Shown here in pieces: positions 52,039 to 61,359 of a stretch of DNA of 64,000 nt. The translations under genes were made by a program, and so were the position numbers. The stretch comes from Saccharomyces uvarum (Eukaryota; Ascomycota; Saccharomycetes; Saccharomycetales; Saccharomycetaceae), in NCBI GenBank assembly GCA_947243795.1, contig OX365941.1, positions 709,077-773,076 on the forward strand, given 5' to 3'. Positions within the stretch are counted from its first letter, which is position 1. Every line of letters begins with the position of its first letter. The notes beneath the pieces were generated by a model. It was given only the letters and a program-made list of their open reading frames with translations, made no database searches and was not told the DNA's origin.

Positions 52039-54561
52039 CTAATTGATGTGCGAGTTCTTGATTTGAATAGGAACGTCAATCTGAGACGTCCCTGCGCCTT
52101 TATCGAAGTGAAGTTTTATCCGAAGGAGATACGATCTAGAGCATAGACAGCTTTGAAAACTAGGTACTAAAGTACCTTTAAATTCATCGTTAAATTTTAT
52201 ATGCAGTGATAGTGTTTTCCTATATTCTTTTGTACTGACACGATTCCATTCATTTGATTTTGCATGCCAGAACATCGAGCCACGACTGTTTGGTGATGCG
52301 TTCTTTATTATCCTGCGAGATGCTTGTGGAATCATGCTTGAAGATGAAGAATTAGAGTGCAAATCCTTTGTCGCAACCACTTTTGATTCCAATGCATTTT
52401 TTATAACAGCAACATCAACGTCCATATGAGCCATGGCTTGTACGTCATTTCTTATACTTAACGGCATAAAACTAGAAAACACGAGTTGCTTATTACCCAG
52501 GCTTGCTTTTGCATCTTCAGCAAGGAGCGAGTTAATTGTTGTTTCATTACGAGTGAAATCGTCACAGTACGCCTTAATGGTTGCCGACATTTCCTGAAAT
52601 CCCTTTTTAACTTCGTTATATCTGCGCTCATTCAAAAGCAGGTTAGTGTGAAACTCCACTGGCTTACAATCTTCTGTTTTTTCTGTTAAGCAAATCAATT
52701 CTATCTGCGAACTACTGAGATTAGGAGGTTCATGGGGAATACCGTTAGCCGCCTGGATACATAGTAGCTCTATTTGTAGACTCTCAAATTTCTCCCATTC
52801 TTCACTCGAGAGAAGATTCCTTAAATCTGACCAGTTGTGTTGGCCTTGATTGTTTTTCACGGAGAACACATTCTGCTTTTGGATTAAAGTAGGGCTCCAA
52901 TATGGCAAGGAGCTACTTGGGGGCTTTACTTTTATCATTATCATCCCATTTTTCTCAGAATTCTCCGGCTGAGATGAGGACGTGTTATATAGACCTTTAC
53001 GAAATATACTTTTAAGACCAGTATTAATTGTTGAGGTCATCGAGTAGCTCATTTCAGTGTCGATGATGCCTTCTTCAGAATAGCATTTCTTTTCAACTGC
53101 GTCATTCTCAACATTTTCAGGCTCAGGATTCCACAAATACTTCCTTCTCGGAGACGTTGCCTGATCATCTGCTCCCCGAATATCTTCCTCATGAATTGGA
53201 ATTGTTCGTTTTGATTTAGAGAGAATATTTTTTATTTTTTCTAGTCTCTTTGTAACTGCAGCATCGAAATTCTCCAAATCTTTGAGACACTTCTTCTCAC
53301 TGACGGGTTTGGAGTCAAAACCAAATGGAATTATTCTGATACTATATTTACTCTCACCAACCAAGCACATACCTCCGGATCCTGCATCTTTTCCCACAAG
53401 CATAGCATTTATAGAGTAATCGACAAGGTTACCACCGCAATTGTCCATCAGTAAAAGTTGTGAACCTTTTTCTGACGAACGACCATATCCTAAACTGCAT
53501 GAAAGCTTTATATCAGCGACATTTCCATTAGAACTGAGTGGTCTTTGAAAGCCCAAACTGGGAGGCAAAAGAGAATGAGAGAAATGCCCGTGTTTACACG
53601 TTGTGTCTAGCAATTGGTTTGGAATCTTGAATGTGAAAAATTTCTTACGTTTATCGCCCGGATTTAGAGTCCTAGCATTAGTTAGTCCAAATTTTGTGTG
53701 ATCAGTGGAATCCAAGTATCCGCAGAGATCCTCATCAGTATTCATATCCTCCTGGTTATATGACCAACTCGCTGCTAAATCTACCATTCTTAGAAACCTT
53801 TTCATTGTTTTTCGAGTTCCAACACATGCTTTTGTCGTTGAACTTATCGTACCTTCTAAAGTTAAATAAAACATGTCGAATTTTACTTCTTTCGATGATT
53901 TATTCTCTACCGTAAAATATCCATGAATAATGTCACCGCACGTAAATTCTTTTAGCATACTCTCGTATTTAGGAGTCTGCCCAAACTTCGGAGCAGTCTT
54001 TGTAACGTACAGTTCGATAGCTACAGAAGTATTAACTCTAGGCAGAGCGTATATTCTTTCAACTGGTATACTTTTTGTACCATCATGATTAGAAGCCGGA
54101 GTATTAGGTGATTGAGAGTATACAGAAACAGAGGGCAACTGTTGGGTATTGATGCCCGTCTCAGAATTTTGTGGGCCAGCAGTATTTCCATTAATGTCCT
54201 CAAGATTAGGCCGAACTTGTACGTCTAAAGAAGGGTCTCGGCTGCCAGCAGCGTCCTCGTAATAAGGTGGCTCTTCATGAAAGTAAGTATCAAAACTGGA
54301 CTGAGGTATATTACTGTGCAAGTTTTCATACATTTCAAATGATGGCAGGAGATCTGGTGGAGCAGCGTTATCATCCTGAAGATTTTCTTTGCTCGACCAA
54401 TGATGGCCTTCAATATTACATGCGTGGTCAATACCATCGCTTTTTTCCTGGGAGAACCCATTTTTTAGCCCTTCATATGAGACTGTCCCTAGGAGTGTGG
54501 ATGAGGAAGATTCTCTTCGAGGGGCCGCAAAGGTATTCTGATTTTCTCTTGATTCTTGCAT
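52039..54561 (-). CDS. BUL3: Bul-family arrestin-like Rsp5 adaptor, uninterrupted (Bul3)
   Basis: 840 residues from the ATG at 54561 (MQESRENQNTF); two earlier codons in the frame lead back only to TTG. It is a relative of Bul1/Bul2, adaptors that bring permeases to the ubiquitin ligase Rsp5. A PY motif PPYY is at residues 98-101. Arrestin-like beta-strand blocks follow (YVTKTAPKFGQTPKYESMLKEF, GDIIHGYFTVEN). In S. cerevisiae the reading frame is interrupted by a stop and annotated as BSC5 (YNR069C) plus YNR068C, with read-through giving Bul3. Here there is no stop across that join, so a complete protein is made without read-through. Confidence 0.92.
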   Translation of the reverse strand: MQESRENQNTFAAPRRESSSSTLLGTVSYEGLKNGFSQEKSDGIDHACNIEGHHWSSKENLQDDNAAPPDLLPSFEMYENLHSNIPQSSFDTYFHEEPPYYEDAAGSRDPSLDVQVRPNLEDINGNTAGPQNSETGINTQQLPSVSVYSQSPNTPASNHDGTKSIPVERIYALPRVNTSVAIELYVTKTAPKFGQTPKYESMLKEFTCGDIIHGYFTVENKSSKEVKFDMFYLTLEGTISSTTKACVGTRKTMKRFLRMVDLAASWSYNQEDMNTDEDLCGYLDSTDHTKFGLTNARTLNPGDKRKKFFTFKIPNQLLDTTCKHGHFSHSLLPPSLGFQRPLSSNGNVADIKLSCSLGYGRSSEKGSQLLLMDNCGGNLVDYSINAMLVGKDAGSGGMCLVGESKYSIRIIPFGFDSKPVSEKKCLKDLENFDAAVTKRLEKIKNILSKSKRTIPIHEEDIRGADDQATSPRRKYLWNPEPENVENDAVEKKCYSEEGIIDTEMSYSMTSTINTGLKSIFRKGLYNTSSSQPENSEKNGMIMIKVKPPSSSLPYWSPTLIQKQNVFSVKNNQGQHNWSDLRNLLSSEEWEKFESLQIELLCIQAANGIPHEPPNLSSSQIELICLTEKTEDCKPVEFHTNLLLNERRYNEVKKGFQEMSATIKAYCDDFTRNETTINSLLAEDAKASLGNKQLVFSSFMPLSIRNDVQAMAHMDVDVAVIKNALESKVVATKDLHSNSSSSSMIPQASRRIIKNASPNSRGSMFWHAKSNEWNRVSTKEYRKTLSLHIKFNDEFKGTLVPSFQSCLCSRSYLLRIKLHFDKGAGTSQIDVPIQIKNSHIN

Positions 54562-55792
54562 ATGCAACTTAGTGAATAGTCTTGCTCAAAAAATTTATAT
54601 TTCCAATATTTTATACTGGTGAAGGTTATTTAAATCCTTTGAGTTGAAATACCAGAGTAACTATGAGACAAGTTTCACAATATATGTACAAACTATTATG
54701 AAGGCGGAATCAATCGAAGTATATCCGCAAGCACACAGGGGTTGATAATCAGTCATAAGTGTGATCAAGAGTAAAAGATTCAAAGGTTATAGAAAAGTAC
54801 ATTGAGGATGTTTCTTTTTATAGACATGATTTGGGTTGTTCAGATCCGTTAAAAAAGTATCATTGCCTTGCTTATCTATGATATATCATTAACTCTAGCG
54901 CGTTTTCTAAGGAGCCGCTCGCTCGGCCCTTTTAACGTGCTCAGCGTTACAAAGCCGTGAAGATACTTACTAAGCAATCGAACGAGACGAGAAAGTACTT
55001 AAATGAGTCAGAGAAGATAAAGGAACCATAAAGAGCATTAATGACCCCTACTCGAGGTTGACTTCTGAGACTGGCCTAATTGATACAGGTGCCATTATGT
55101 AGATTTTCAATATCTTAGTGAAAAAATTTCAATCTACTCGTTTGATAATTTCGAAGATAAACCGTCGTTTATTTAATATTCTAGCATCCATCGATATGGT
55201 TTGCACCTCTTCGGCACTCCTATCATTTAGTTTTCACAAGTGTGAACAATTATTGTTATTTAGGCAGAGAAACCTGCAACCTGGCTAGGTTTCTATTTCT
55301 CCGTGAATTTCAAACTGTCACTAAGGCGTGAAATGCGTCCTTTTGTGTTTAAAGACACTATTGTAATGAATGAACGGTTGCTTTCTATTATATAGTAGTG
55401 TTAAGGTTTTTCAACTTTCTGCAAAATGCGTCAATTGTGCCTTCTGTTGGAAGAGTTACCTTGGATGAAGCATAATGTCGGCGAAGCCTGTATTTCCGCT
55501 CTGCCATCTCTATGTTATTCGTCATCTCGCTCATTATGTCCATTTTGGGCACGTTTCAGCAGAAACAAGCTGTAAATCAGGGCCCCGCCCAACCTACATG
55601 TTCTACAATGTGAGACTCTGCCTCTGTTTTAGATGCTTGTCAGTGAGCTGGAGTAGTATTATGGTTTAGATGTACTTGTTCATTACTTTGAGTGAGGCCA
55701 GTGATATAAATTCGATAAAATGCAAAGTCATCAAATAAGCAAATAAAAACAAATGGTCGAAATCCACTATTACAATCAGATTGACAGAAATA
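54562..55792. other. Subtelomeric spacer right of BUL3
   Basis: 1.2 kb with the BUL3 promoter and otherwise no gene. The short frame 55475-55669 is without homology. Confidence 0.45.
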
Positions 55793-56154
55793 TCAACTAT
55801 TCACCCCTCGCTTCTTGGACATACACTGCAAATTCAAGAAATCTTGGAAGCAGGAAAACGCATACGTGTATTTTTGTCGAGCAAAGTCATAATCAGGTGG
55901 GACACCCTCGCTCAATAGAGGATTTTCGGTAGGAATCTTATATAGTTCCTTAAAAAATAGTTCTTCCCAGCAGCAATAATAGTGACTAAACACCGGAAAG
56001 TTATTCCTGTATTGTGATGCGATTAACACAATTTTCTTTCCATTCTTAACTACTAATTCATTGCTGAACTAAAATTCGTAAACCGTCTTCCCAGATTGTG
56101 GAAAGGTAATCGTCTTGGTGACTGTACAATGCAGAATATTAAAAAGGAAAACAT
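55793..56154 (-). pseudogene. Relic of a small secreted-type protein, unknown family
   Basis: On the minus strand an ATG at 56154 opens a signal-peptide-like MFSFLIFCIVQ; a shifted frame then gives CTVTKTITFPQSGKTVYEF, a TAG, and continues in the same frame with NGKKIVLIASQYRNNFPVF through FFKELYKIPTENPLLSEG and NLQCMSKKRGVNS to TGA at 55793. The whole would be about 115-120 residues with several cysteines. A frameshift and one stop break it. I do not recognise the family. Protein-like composition over the whole length, rather than a lack of stops, is the reason for listing it. Confidence 0.4.
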
Positions 56155-57138
56155 CACTGATTGACCTCAATTCAAAGGAACATAAAGGAGGCTAGCCAAT
56201 TTTTTTTTGATTCTACAAAGAGATATCAAATACAGCACTGCTATGTACCATTTCCCACCCGATAAGCTGAAGTTTCCTGTAAAAGAGTATTTTCAAACCG
56301 AAATTATTTGGACTGAAGTTTTTAATAGGGTCTCTAGCCTGTTTAATCATTTAAGCTTCGGAATTAAGTGAGATCATTTTTAGTACCTATGCGTTCCAAT
56401 TTAAACACAAATTAATGTTGTGACGACATCCTTTACGTATTCATAAAGATAGTACGAGAACTATGCTGTTATTTGTCGATAAAAACAGCATGAAATCATA
56501 TCAATATCTGCCATTAAATTTCTTTTGATCATCCTATCAACAAAATGGATCGCCTTAGTGTTAAGGCGATGTCAGAGCATCCGAAAATCGAAGTTTGTAA
56601 AAAGTAGTCTTGCATAAGCTCGAAAATATTCAATAGTCTAGGCTAGCGAGTGCCTTTTACAAGAAATATTTCGAGCTGCCCGTAGTTATCTACCATTAGT
56701 TGTGCCGTTGTTTTTTTGTTTTTCTTCAAGAATACAAGACTATGAAAAATATCATTAAAATAGTGTCCAAATTCTGCTTCCACAAGAAAAATGACTGGTA
56801 TTGCACACATTCCGTTCGACTAAAAAAATCAACATCAAAAAAGGCCCATCATTTCATGTTTTGATGTGACACGATGATGGGAATTCGATCTCAATTAACA
56901 GTGACCTACGAGTCTCGACTTCAAAGTGTACGGGCTTTGAATTTCGCAATATCTGATACTAGAGTTTTCGTTTAATATCATGCCAATTTCGCGCCTTAGG
57001 AAGACATTGGACATAAAACGCATATCTGGAGCCGCAAGAATGTCGTCTCATATTCAATCACACACACAGACACAGGTATAAAAACCCAGAGTAATTTGTA
57101 ACAGACAATAGCATCTATCCTCATGACAACCAAACACA
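56155..57138. promoter_or_regulatory. Spacer and promoter region left of PGU1
   Basis: About 1 kb with no gene seen. The last ~100 bases before the ATG carry CACACACAGACACAGG and TATAAAAACCC (57077), the likely TATA box of the polygalacturonase. Confidence 0.5.
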
Positions 57139-58227
57139 ATGGTTTCAGCTAACTCGGTACTTTTGTCAGCTTTATGCGCTTTTGCTGTCTCAGCAGCGCC
57201 TTTGTCGAAAAGGGATTCCTGTACATTGTCAGGATCTTCTTTGTCCTCATTGTCGGCCGTAAAAAAATGTAGCAGCATCACCATTAAAGATTTGACTGTT
57301 CCAGCCGGACAGACTCTAGATTTAAGCGGTCTAACCAGTGGCACTACTGTCACCTTCCAAGGCACAACTACGTTTGGATACAAGGAATGGGCTGGTCCAT
57401 TGATTTCAATCTCAGGGTCCAAAATTAACGTTGTTGGTGCTTCAGGGCATGTTATCGATGGCCAAGGTGCAAAATGGTGGGATGGTAAAGGTGATAGCGG
57501 TAAAGTTAAGCCAAAATTTGTGAAATTAGGCTTGACCGGAACCTCGAAGGTCACCGGCTTGAATATCAAGAACGCTCCGCACCAAGTTTTCAGTGTCAAT
57601 AAGTGCTCTGATTTGACCATCAGTGGTGTAACCATCGATATTAAAGCCGGTGACTCCGCCGGTGGCCATAACACAGATGCGTTTGATGTGGGCAGTTCCA
57701 CCAATGTTGTAATCCAGGGATGTACCGTTTATAACCAAGACGACTGTATCGCCGTAAACTCTGGTAAAAATATCAAATTTTTAAACAATAATTGTTACAA
57801 CGGTCACGGTATTTCTATAGGCTCTGTTGGTGGCCGTTCTGACAATGTTGTTAACGGCTTCTGGGCCCAAAACAATAATGTTATCAACTCTGATAATGGA
57901 TTAAGAATTAAGACTGTTCAAGGTGCAACAGGTTCAGTCTCAAATGTCAACTTCATTAGTAATAAAATCAGCGGCATAAAGAAATACGGTATTGTTATCG
58001 AAGGTGATTACCTCAATGGTAAAACCACCGGCACTGCCACTGGTGGGGTTCCTATTACTGGTTTGGTGATGAAGGACAATACAGGGAGTGTAACCAGCTC
58101 AGCCAAACGAGTTAAGATTTTGGTTAAGAGTGCTTCTAACTGGAAGTGGTCTGGTGTGTCAATATCGGGTGGTTCTTCCTTTTCTGGCTGTTCTGGAATC
58201 CCATCTGGCTCAGGCGCATCATGTTAG
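57139..58227 (+). CDS. PGU1: Endo-polygalacturonase (PGU1 type)
   Basis: Secreted GH28 pectinase that cleaves alpha-1,4-galacturonan. It has 362 residues (about 361 in S. cerevisiae Pgu1). A signal peptide (residues 1-19) is followed by SKRD, a Kex2-type site, at 23-26. All four active-site blocks are present: NTD at 178-180, DD at 201-202 (NQDDCIAV), GHG at 222-224 and RIK at 256-258, so it should be active. Paired cysteines include the C-terminal GCSGIPSGSGASC. In S. cerevisiae PGU1 is on the right arm of chromosome X, so this copy is at another place. S. bayanus/uvarum strains have several PGU copies; which one this is cannot be decided here. Confidence 0.93.
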   Translation: MVSANSVLLSALCAFAVSAAPLSKRDSCTLSGSSLSSLSAVKKCSSITIKDLTVPAGQTLDLSGLTSGTTVTFQGTTTFGYKEWAGPLISISGSKINVVGASGHVIDGQGAKWWDGKGDSGKVKPKFVKLGLTGTSKVTGLNIKNAPHQVFSVNKCSDLTISGVTIDIKAGDSAGGHNTDAFDVGSSTNVVIQGCTVYNQDDCIAVNSGKNIKFLNNNCYNGHGISIGSVGGRSDNVVNGFWAQNNNVINSDNGLRIKTVQGATGSVSNVNFISNKISGIKKYGIVIEGDYLNGKTTGTATGGVPITGLVMKDNTGSVTSSAKRVKILVKSASNWKWSGVSISGGSSFSGCSGIPSGSGASC

Positions 58228-58508
58228 CTGCCCTTCACAAACCACCCTCCAGCTTTTCGTCATAGAGTAGGAGAAAGATGGTGGGGAAGTTATCTTTCAT
58301 TTAGCATATTTTTAGTCAAATATTTTCATAGAAATAAGTTAAGTAACTCATGAATATGCTACTACCACATTCTACAGATGCAGCCGCCGAAGAGCAGTTT
58401 TCTTGTGGAACTCTAAAGACTACAATCTCTCTTATTAGCACCTCCGATTGTAGCATATTTGTCATTGGTGTGAGGTATATGGAAGTAGTGGTGGTGTGTG
58501 GCGGTATT
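58228..58508. other. Spacer between PGU1 and Ty5-like LTR
   Basis: 281 bases, the PGU1 3' region. A TG-rich stretch GGAAGTAGTGGTGGTGTGTGG is near its right end. No gene. Confidence 0.4.
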
Positions 58509-58789
58509 TGTTGAAACACAGCACGATAAGTCTCAACGTTCCCAATTAGTAATACTTCCTATTGTGGCATGTGTCATGTACGAAACAATAGGGAAACCGC
58601 TTCAACTGTTACCCTTAGTACCAAATCCTATATATTAAGATACGTATGGAAAAACAGTATTGCTATTCTATACTATAACTTCTATATATAATGGCACTTC
58701 TGGAATAACGATACATTATTCTATGTATTGTCTAATAGTATAGAATAGCAATAGAAATATATATGAGAATATGACCGCAGGATTCAACA
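58509..58789 (+). repeat. LTR of a Ty5/copia-like retrotransposon
   Basis: 281-base sequence starting TGTTGA and ending TCAACA, a perfect 6-bp terminal inverted repeat. It contains TATA-like motifs (CTATATATTAAG, near 58628). Directly after it lies a primer-binding site and a gag-like ORF, so it is the 5' LTR. No matching 3' LTR was found downstream. Confidence 0.75.
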
Positions 58790-58792
58790 GAT

Positions 58793-58804
58793 TATGAGCC
58801 CTGT
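58793..58804 (+). other. Primer-binding site for initiator tRNA-Met half-molecule
   Basis: TTATGAGCCCTG is complementary, base for base over 12 bases, to the anticodon arm of yeast initiator tRNA-Met. Ty5 and Drosophila copia prime reverse transcription from this internal region rather than the tRNA 3' end. It starts three bases after the LTR. Its ATG is also the apparent start of the gag frame (M-S-P), as in Ty5. Confidence 0.75.
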
Positions 58805-59447
58805 ACTTAACCATGAAAATTGTTTAGGTATTAAACTATCTGAAAACAAGGATTTTAGAAAATGGTATAAGTCCCTGCTTCTCTACACGTCACATCGTTC
58901 TCCAGAATGGAATGAATGCATAAGAGGTGATGGAATGCAATCTGCGATTCGAAACTACTCTTTAGAGTCGGCCCGTGAATTGAATACTAAAAGTCTGTTC
59001 GATGAAGGGTTATTCAGTCTAATCCGGACTACCTCCGAAGGTAATGCACTTGACTTCGTAAATGAATTTGAAGAACGTTGTGAAAACAATTTTATCAACT
59101 CCGAGCCATGGTCCCGTTTACATCTAGTTCTAAAATCGGACATCAATGAGCGTATCAAGTATGCAAAAGAAATGGCCGATGTCTGCTATGATCTGGATGG
59201 ACGGCTCACGGCAATTCTAACTCCTCGACAAAAGACAATATTTGAAGAAGTTAGAGCTGTTAAAAGAAATTAATTTATCTCCTACTTTTTGCTTGCCTTA
59301 GTTCCTAATGCTAAGAAGTATTGTTTAAATTATGTTGGAAACAAAACCACTATTGACTCTACAGAAGTAATTAACTTAATAAAACATCTAACTCAAGAGG
59401 AGTTGCCCGACGAGTCCCTGCGTCTTTATCCTCGAGAAGCGTCATAA
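58794..59447 (+). pseudogene. Ty5-like gag, stopped and 3'-truncated
   Basis: The frame from the ATG at 58794 gives 159 residues to a TAA at 59271-59273, then continues in the same frame for 57 more codons to TAA at 59445. The order of matches to Ty5 Gag, from memory, is: the LSENKDFRKWYKSL block, GMQSAIRNYSLESARE..KSLFDEG (Ty5 has DIQSMKRDYNLSANDE..KTVFNSF), and, past the stop, FISYFLLALVPNAKKY (Ty5 has ALLLMTFLPELK). So it is a nonsense-mutated gag. No zinc knuckle, protease, integrase or reverse transcriptase follows; the element is truncated. Not an infectious virus of people, animals or crops. Confidence 0.65.
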
Positions 59448-59776
59448 GGTCTCGCAAGGCAATAAATGTCCCATTTCTATTCCAACTCGCCGTACTACAT
59501 CTTTAGGATTAGGAGCCTGTGCGAATTTTGGGTTTTTCTAGCGCCGGTTGCGATTTTTGAATTTTCACACCATAAATACGGGCGGGGTGTGGGGAATATT
59601 GACGGTTGCATAGTTAGCCTCGAAAATAAGACTGTGGTTAGGCCCAGAGCGTGGTACGACGGGAGAGACTTGTTCGACACTTTGGCGCTAGTCGACCGGA
59701 AAAAAAATGCTTAGTAGCGAGCACGTAATCAAGAATGTGGCGAGTATATAAAATTCTAAGAAATTAAGAAATACAA
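59448..59776. other. Spacer between gag relic and tRNA-Thr
   Basis: 329 bases. An 82-codon ATG frame (59466-59714) reads as a mildly hydrophobic N-terminus then a basic tail, with no homology I recognise. It could be the wreck of an element inserted near the tRNA. Confidence 0.35.
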
Positions 59777-59849
59777 GCTTCTATGGCCAAGTTGGTAAGG
59801 CGCCACACTAGTAATGTGGAGATCGTCGGTTCAAATCCGACTGGAAGCA
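59777..59849 (+). tRNA. tT(AGU): tRNA-Thr (anticodon AGU)
   Basis: 73 bases beginning GCTTCTATGGCCAAGTTGG, with anticodon AGT in CACACTAGTAATGTG, T-loop GGTTCAAATCC and acceptor end GGAAGCA. A T-run (TATTTTTTTC) right after it is the polymerase III terminator. A tRNA gene this close to a telomere is a likely landing site for Ty elements, and a gag relic is 330 bases upstream. Confidence 0.96.
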
Positions 59850-61150
59850 TTATTTTTTTCTGTTTCCATTTCTTGGGTCATCGTGAAGAGTTGTTCAAGT
59901 ACGTCGATTTGCAAGCCGTAAGAGTTTGGTAAAGCTGCACCGATCCATTTCGTCTGTACGGAGCCGGATTTTTAACTGTTGAACAAGTATAACACATATA
60001 ACTCCAAACAAAAGAGTAAATATTGTACACAGCAGTGATGCTGTGACCTCATTTACGCACGCTCAGAAAGCGAAGAGCAATCTGTGTCGGTATCGTTCAA
60101 ACGAAATATATTGAGTACCGCATAGGTATCTCACATTAGGTACGTACGGATCAAAACTACATATTCAAATAAATACAAACAGATCTTTCACAGATCCAAT
60201 CTCTTTATTGAAAATCAAACCTTTGATTTTTGAACAATTTAGAAAAAGGAAAAAAAAAGTGGTTAATTTGTCAGACTGCCATTTGTACCCACCCATGAAG
60301 CCCTATCCCTTCCAAAAAGGAAGTACATAGGATGGGTCAAGATCATCGCGCCATTAAGATCGTAAAAGCGTCCAAAGGAAGAAATTACAAATGCAACGGC
60401 AAAGCAAAATTTGTTAAAAATTATAGATGGCCGAACCGCTAAGGATTGCGGACCAAGCTAATTTAGATTAATTTCAATTTCTCACTCTAGGGTACAAAGG
60501 TTATGGGCTCATCAACCAAATTGGATTCAGTGGCTCTTTTGAAGAGTCAAAGAGTGACGATTCCTATAGAAATGATCCTACTGTTGAATGCGTTAGTCAA
60601 AACCTGCTGCTATGGGTAAATTTTTTATCTGTAATATCTCATTAAAAAATCTGTTAGGACTTGGAGGATCCAGTCCGAAAGAGCCTTTTGCTGCAAATCT
60701 TTCATATCATGATTGTTTAGGGAGAAAGTATAGGGTATATTACATACTGAAGTACGTCGACACAGATTTTAAATAAAAACAAGAAGTAAGAATAGAAGAG
60801 AGAACATGAACAAGTATTACAACTTACAAAATACAGAGCCTTTTGTACATGCTTTCCGAGGAAGCCCACAAGAAATTTTTTCGAGGACAAGTCCTTCGCC
60901 TGAAGATTTTGTTACAGACTAGAAAAAAAAACAGGGTTGAGCATGTAAACCGTGTGGGGTCTGGGCGTGACGAAACGCGCTGCTCGAAAATGCGTTCAGC
61001 CGTGCTTGAAGCCATGTCAGCTCGGCGGCTAAGTAGGTGGTAATAATAAGGAAAGCTAAGATGAGTGAGGTGAACGATGGGTGTATGCGGTGACTCAATG
61101 TCCTGTGGGTCTGTATTCATGTCATCGGGGCATAAGAGCATGGCAGTTTA
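59850..61150. other. Subtelomeric spacer between tRNA-Thr and X region
   Basis: 1.3 kb with no gene I can support. On the minus strand a stop-free stretch of about 50 codons near 60260-60430 reads like a hydrophobic protein tail (FAVAFVISSFGRFYDL) ending in TAA, perhaps a relic. Short frames near 60840-61040 are unremarkable. Confidence 0.35.
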
Positions 61151-61213
61151 TGGCTTAGGTGTAGTTAAGTATAGAAGTATATAGATGCTTGATGAAAAGT
61201 GAAAAAGCAGAGT

Positions 61214-61224
61214 AAAATGTAAAA
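61214..61224 (-). promoter_or_regulatory. ARS consensus sequence (X-element-like)
   Basis: On the minus strand TTTTACATTTT fits the 11-base ARS consensus WTTTAYRTTTW at every position. Saccharomyces core X elements carry one ACS and an Abf1 site; no convincing Abf1 site was found nearby. The match sits at the edge of the subtelomeric repeat zone, as expected for the core X. Confidence 0.55.
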
Positions 61225-61359
61225 TATGGAATGTTAATTTGTAGCATTCGAAGGAGTGATTGGTAGGATGATATGAGGAGTGGTTGATATTATTTATGTA
61301 GCTGTGTTGGAGCGAGGAGAGGATATGTTATATAATGGTAGTAGTGATGTGATGTGATA

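Noticed and set aside
57054-57704. 216-codon frame antisense to PGU1
   Set aside because: It is the complement of the GH28 coding sequence; the sense frame has signal peptide and catalytic blocks.
59777-61350. Second LTR of the Ty5-like element
   Set aside because: TGTTGA at about 59968 has no further similarity to the 58509 LTR.
60900-61350. Abf1 site of a core X element
   Set aside because: No RTCRYN5ACG match was found on either strand near the ACS, so only the ACS is annotated.
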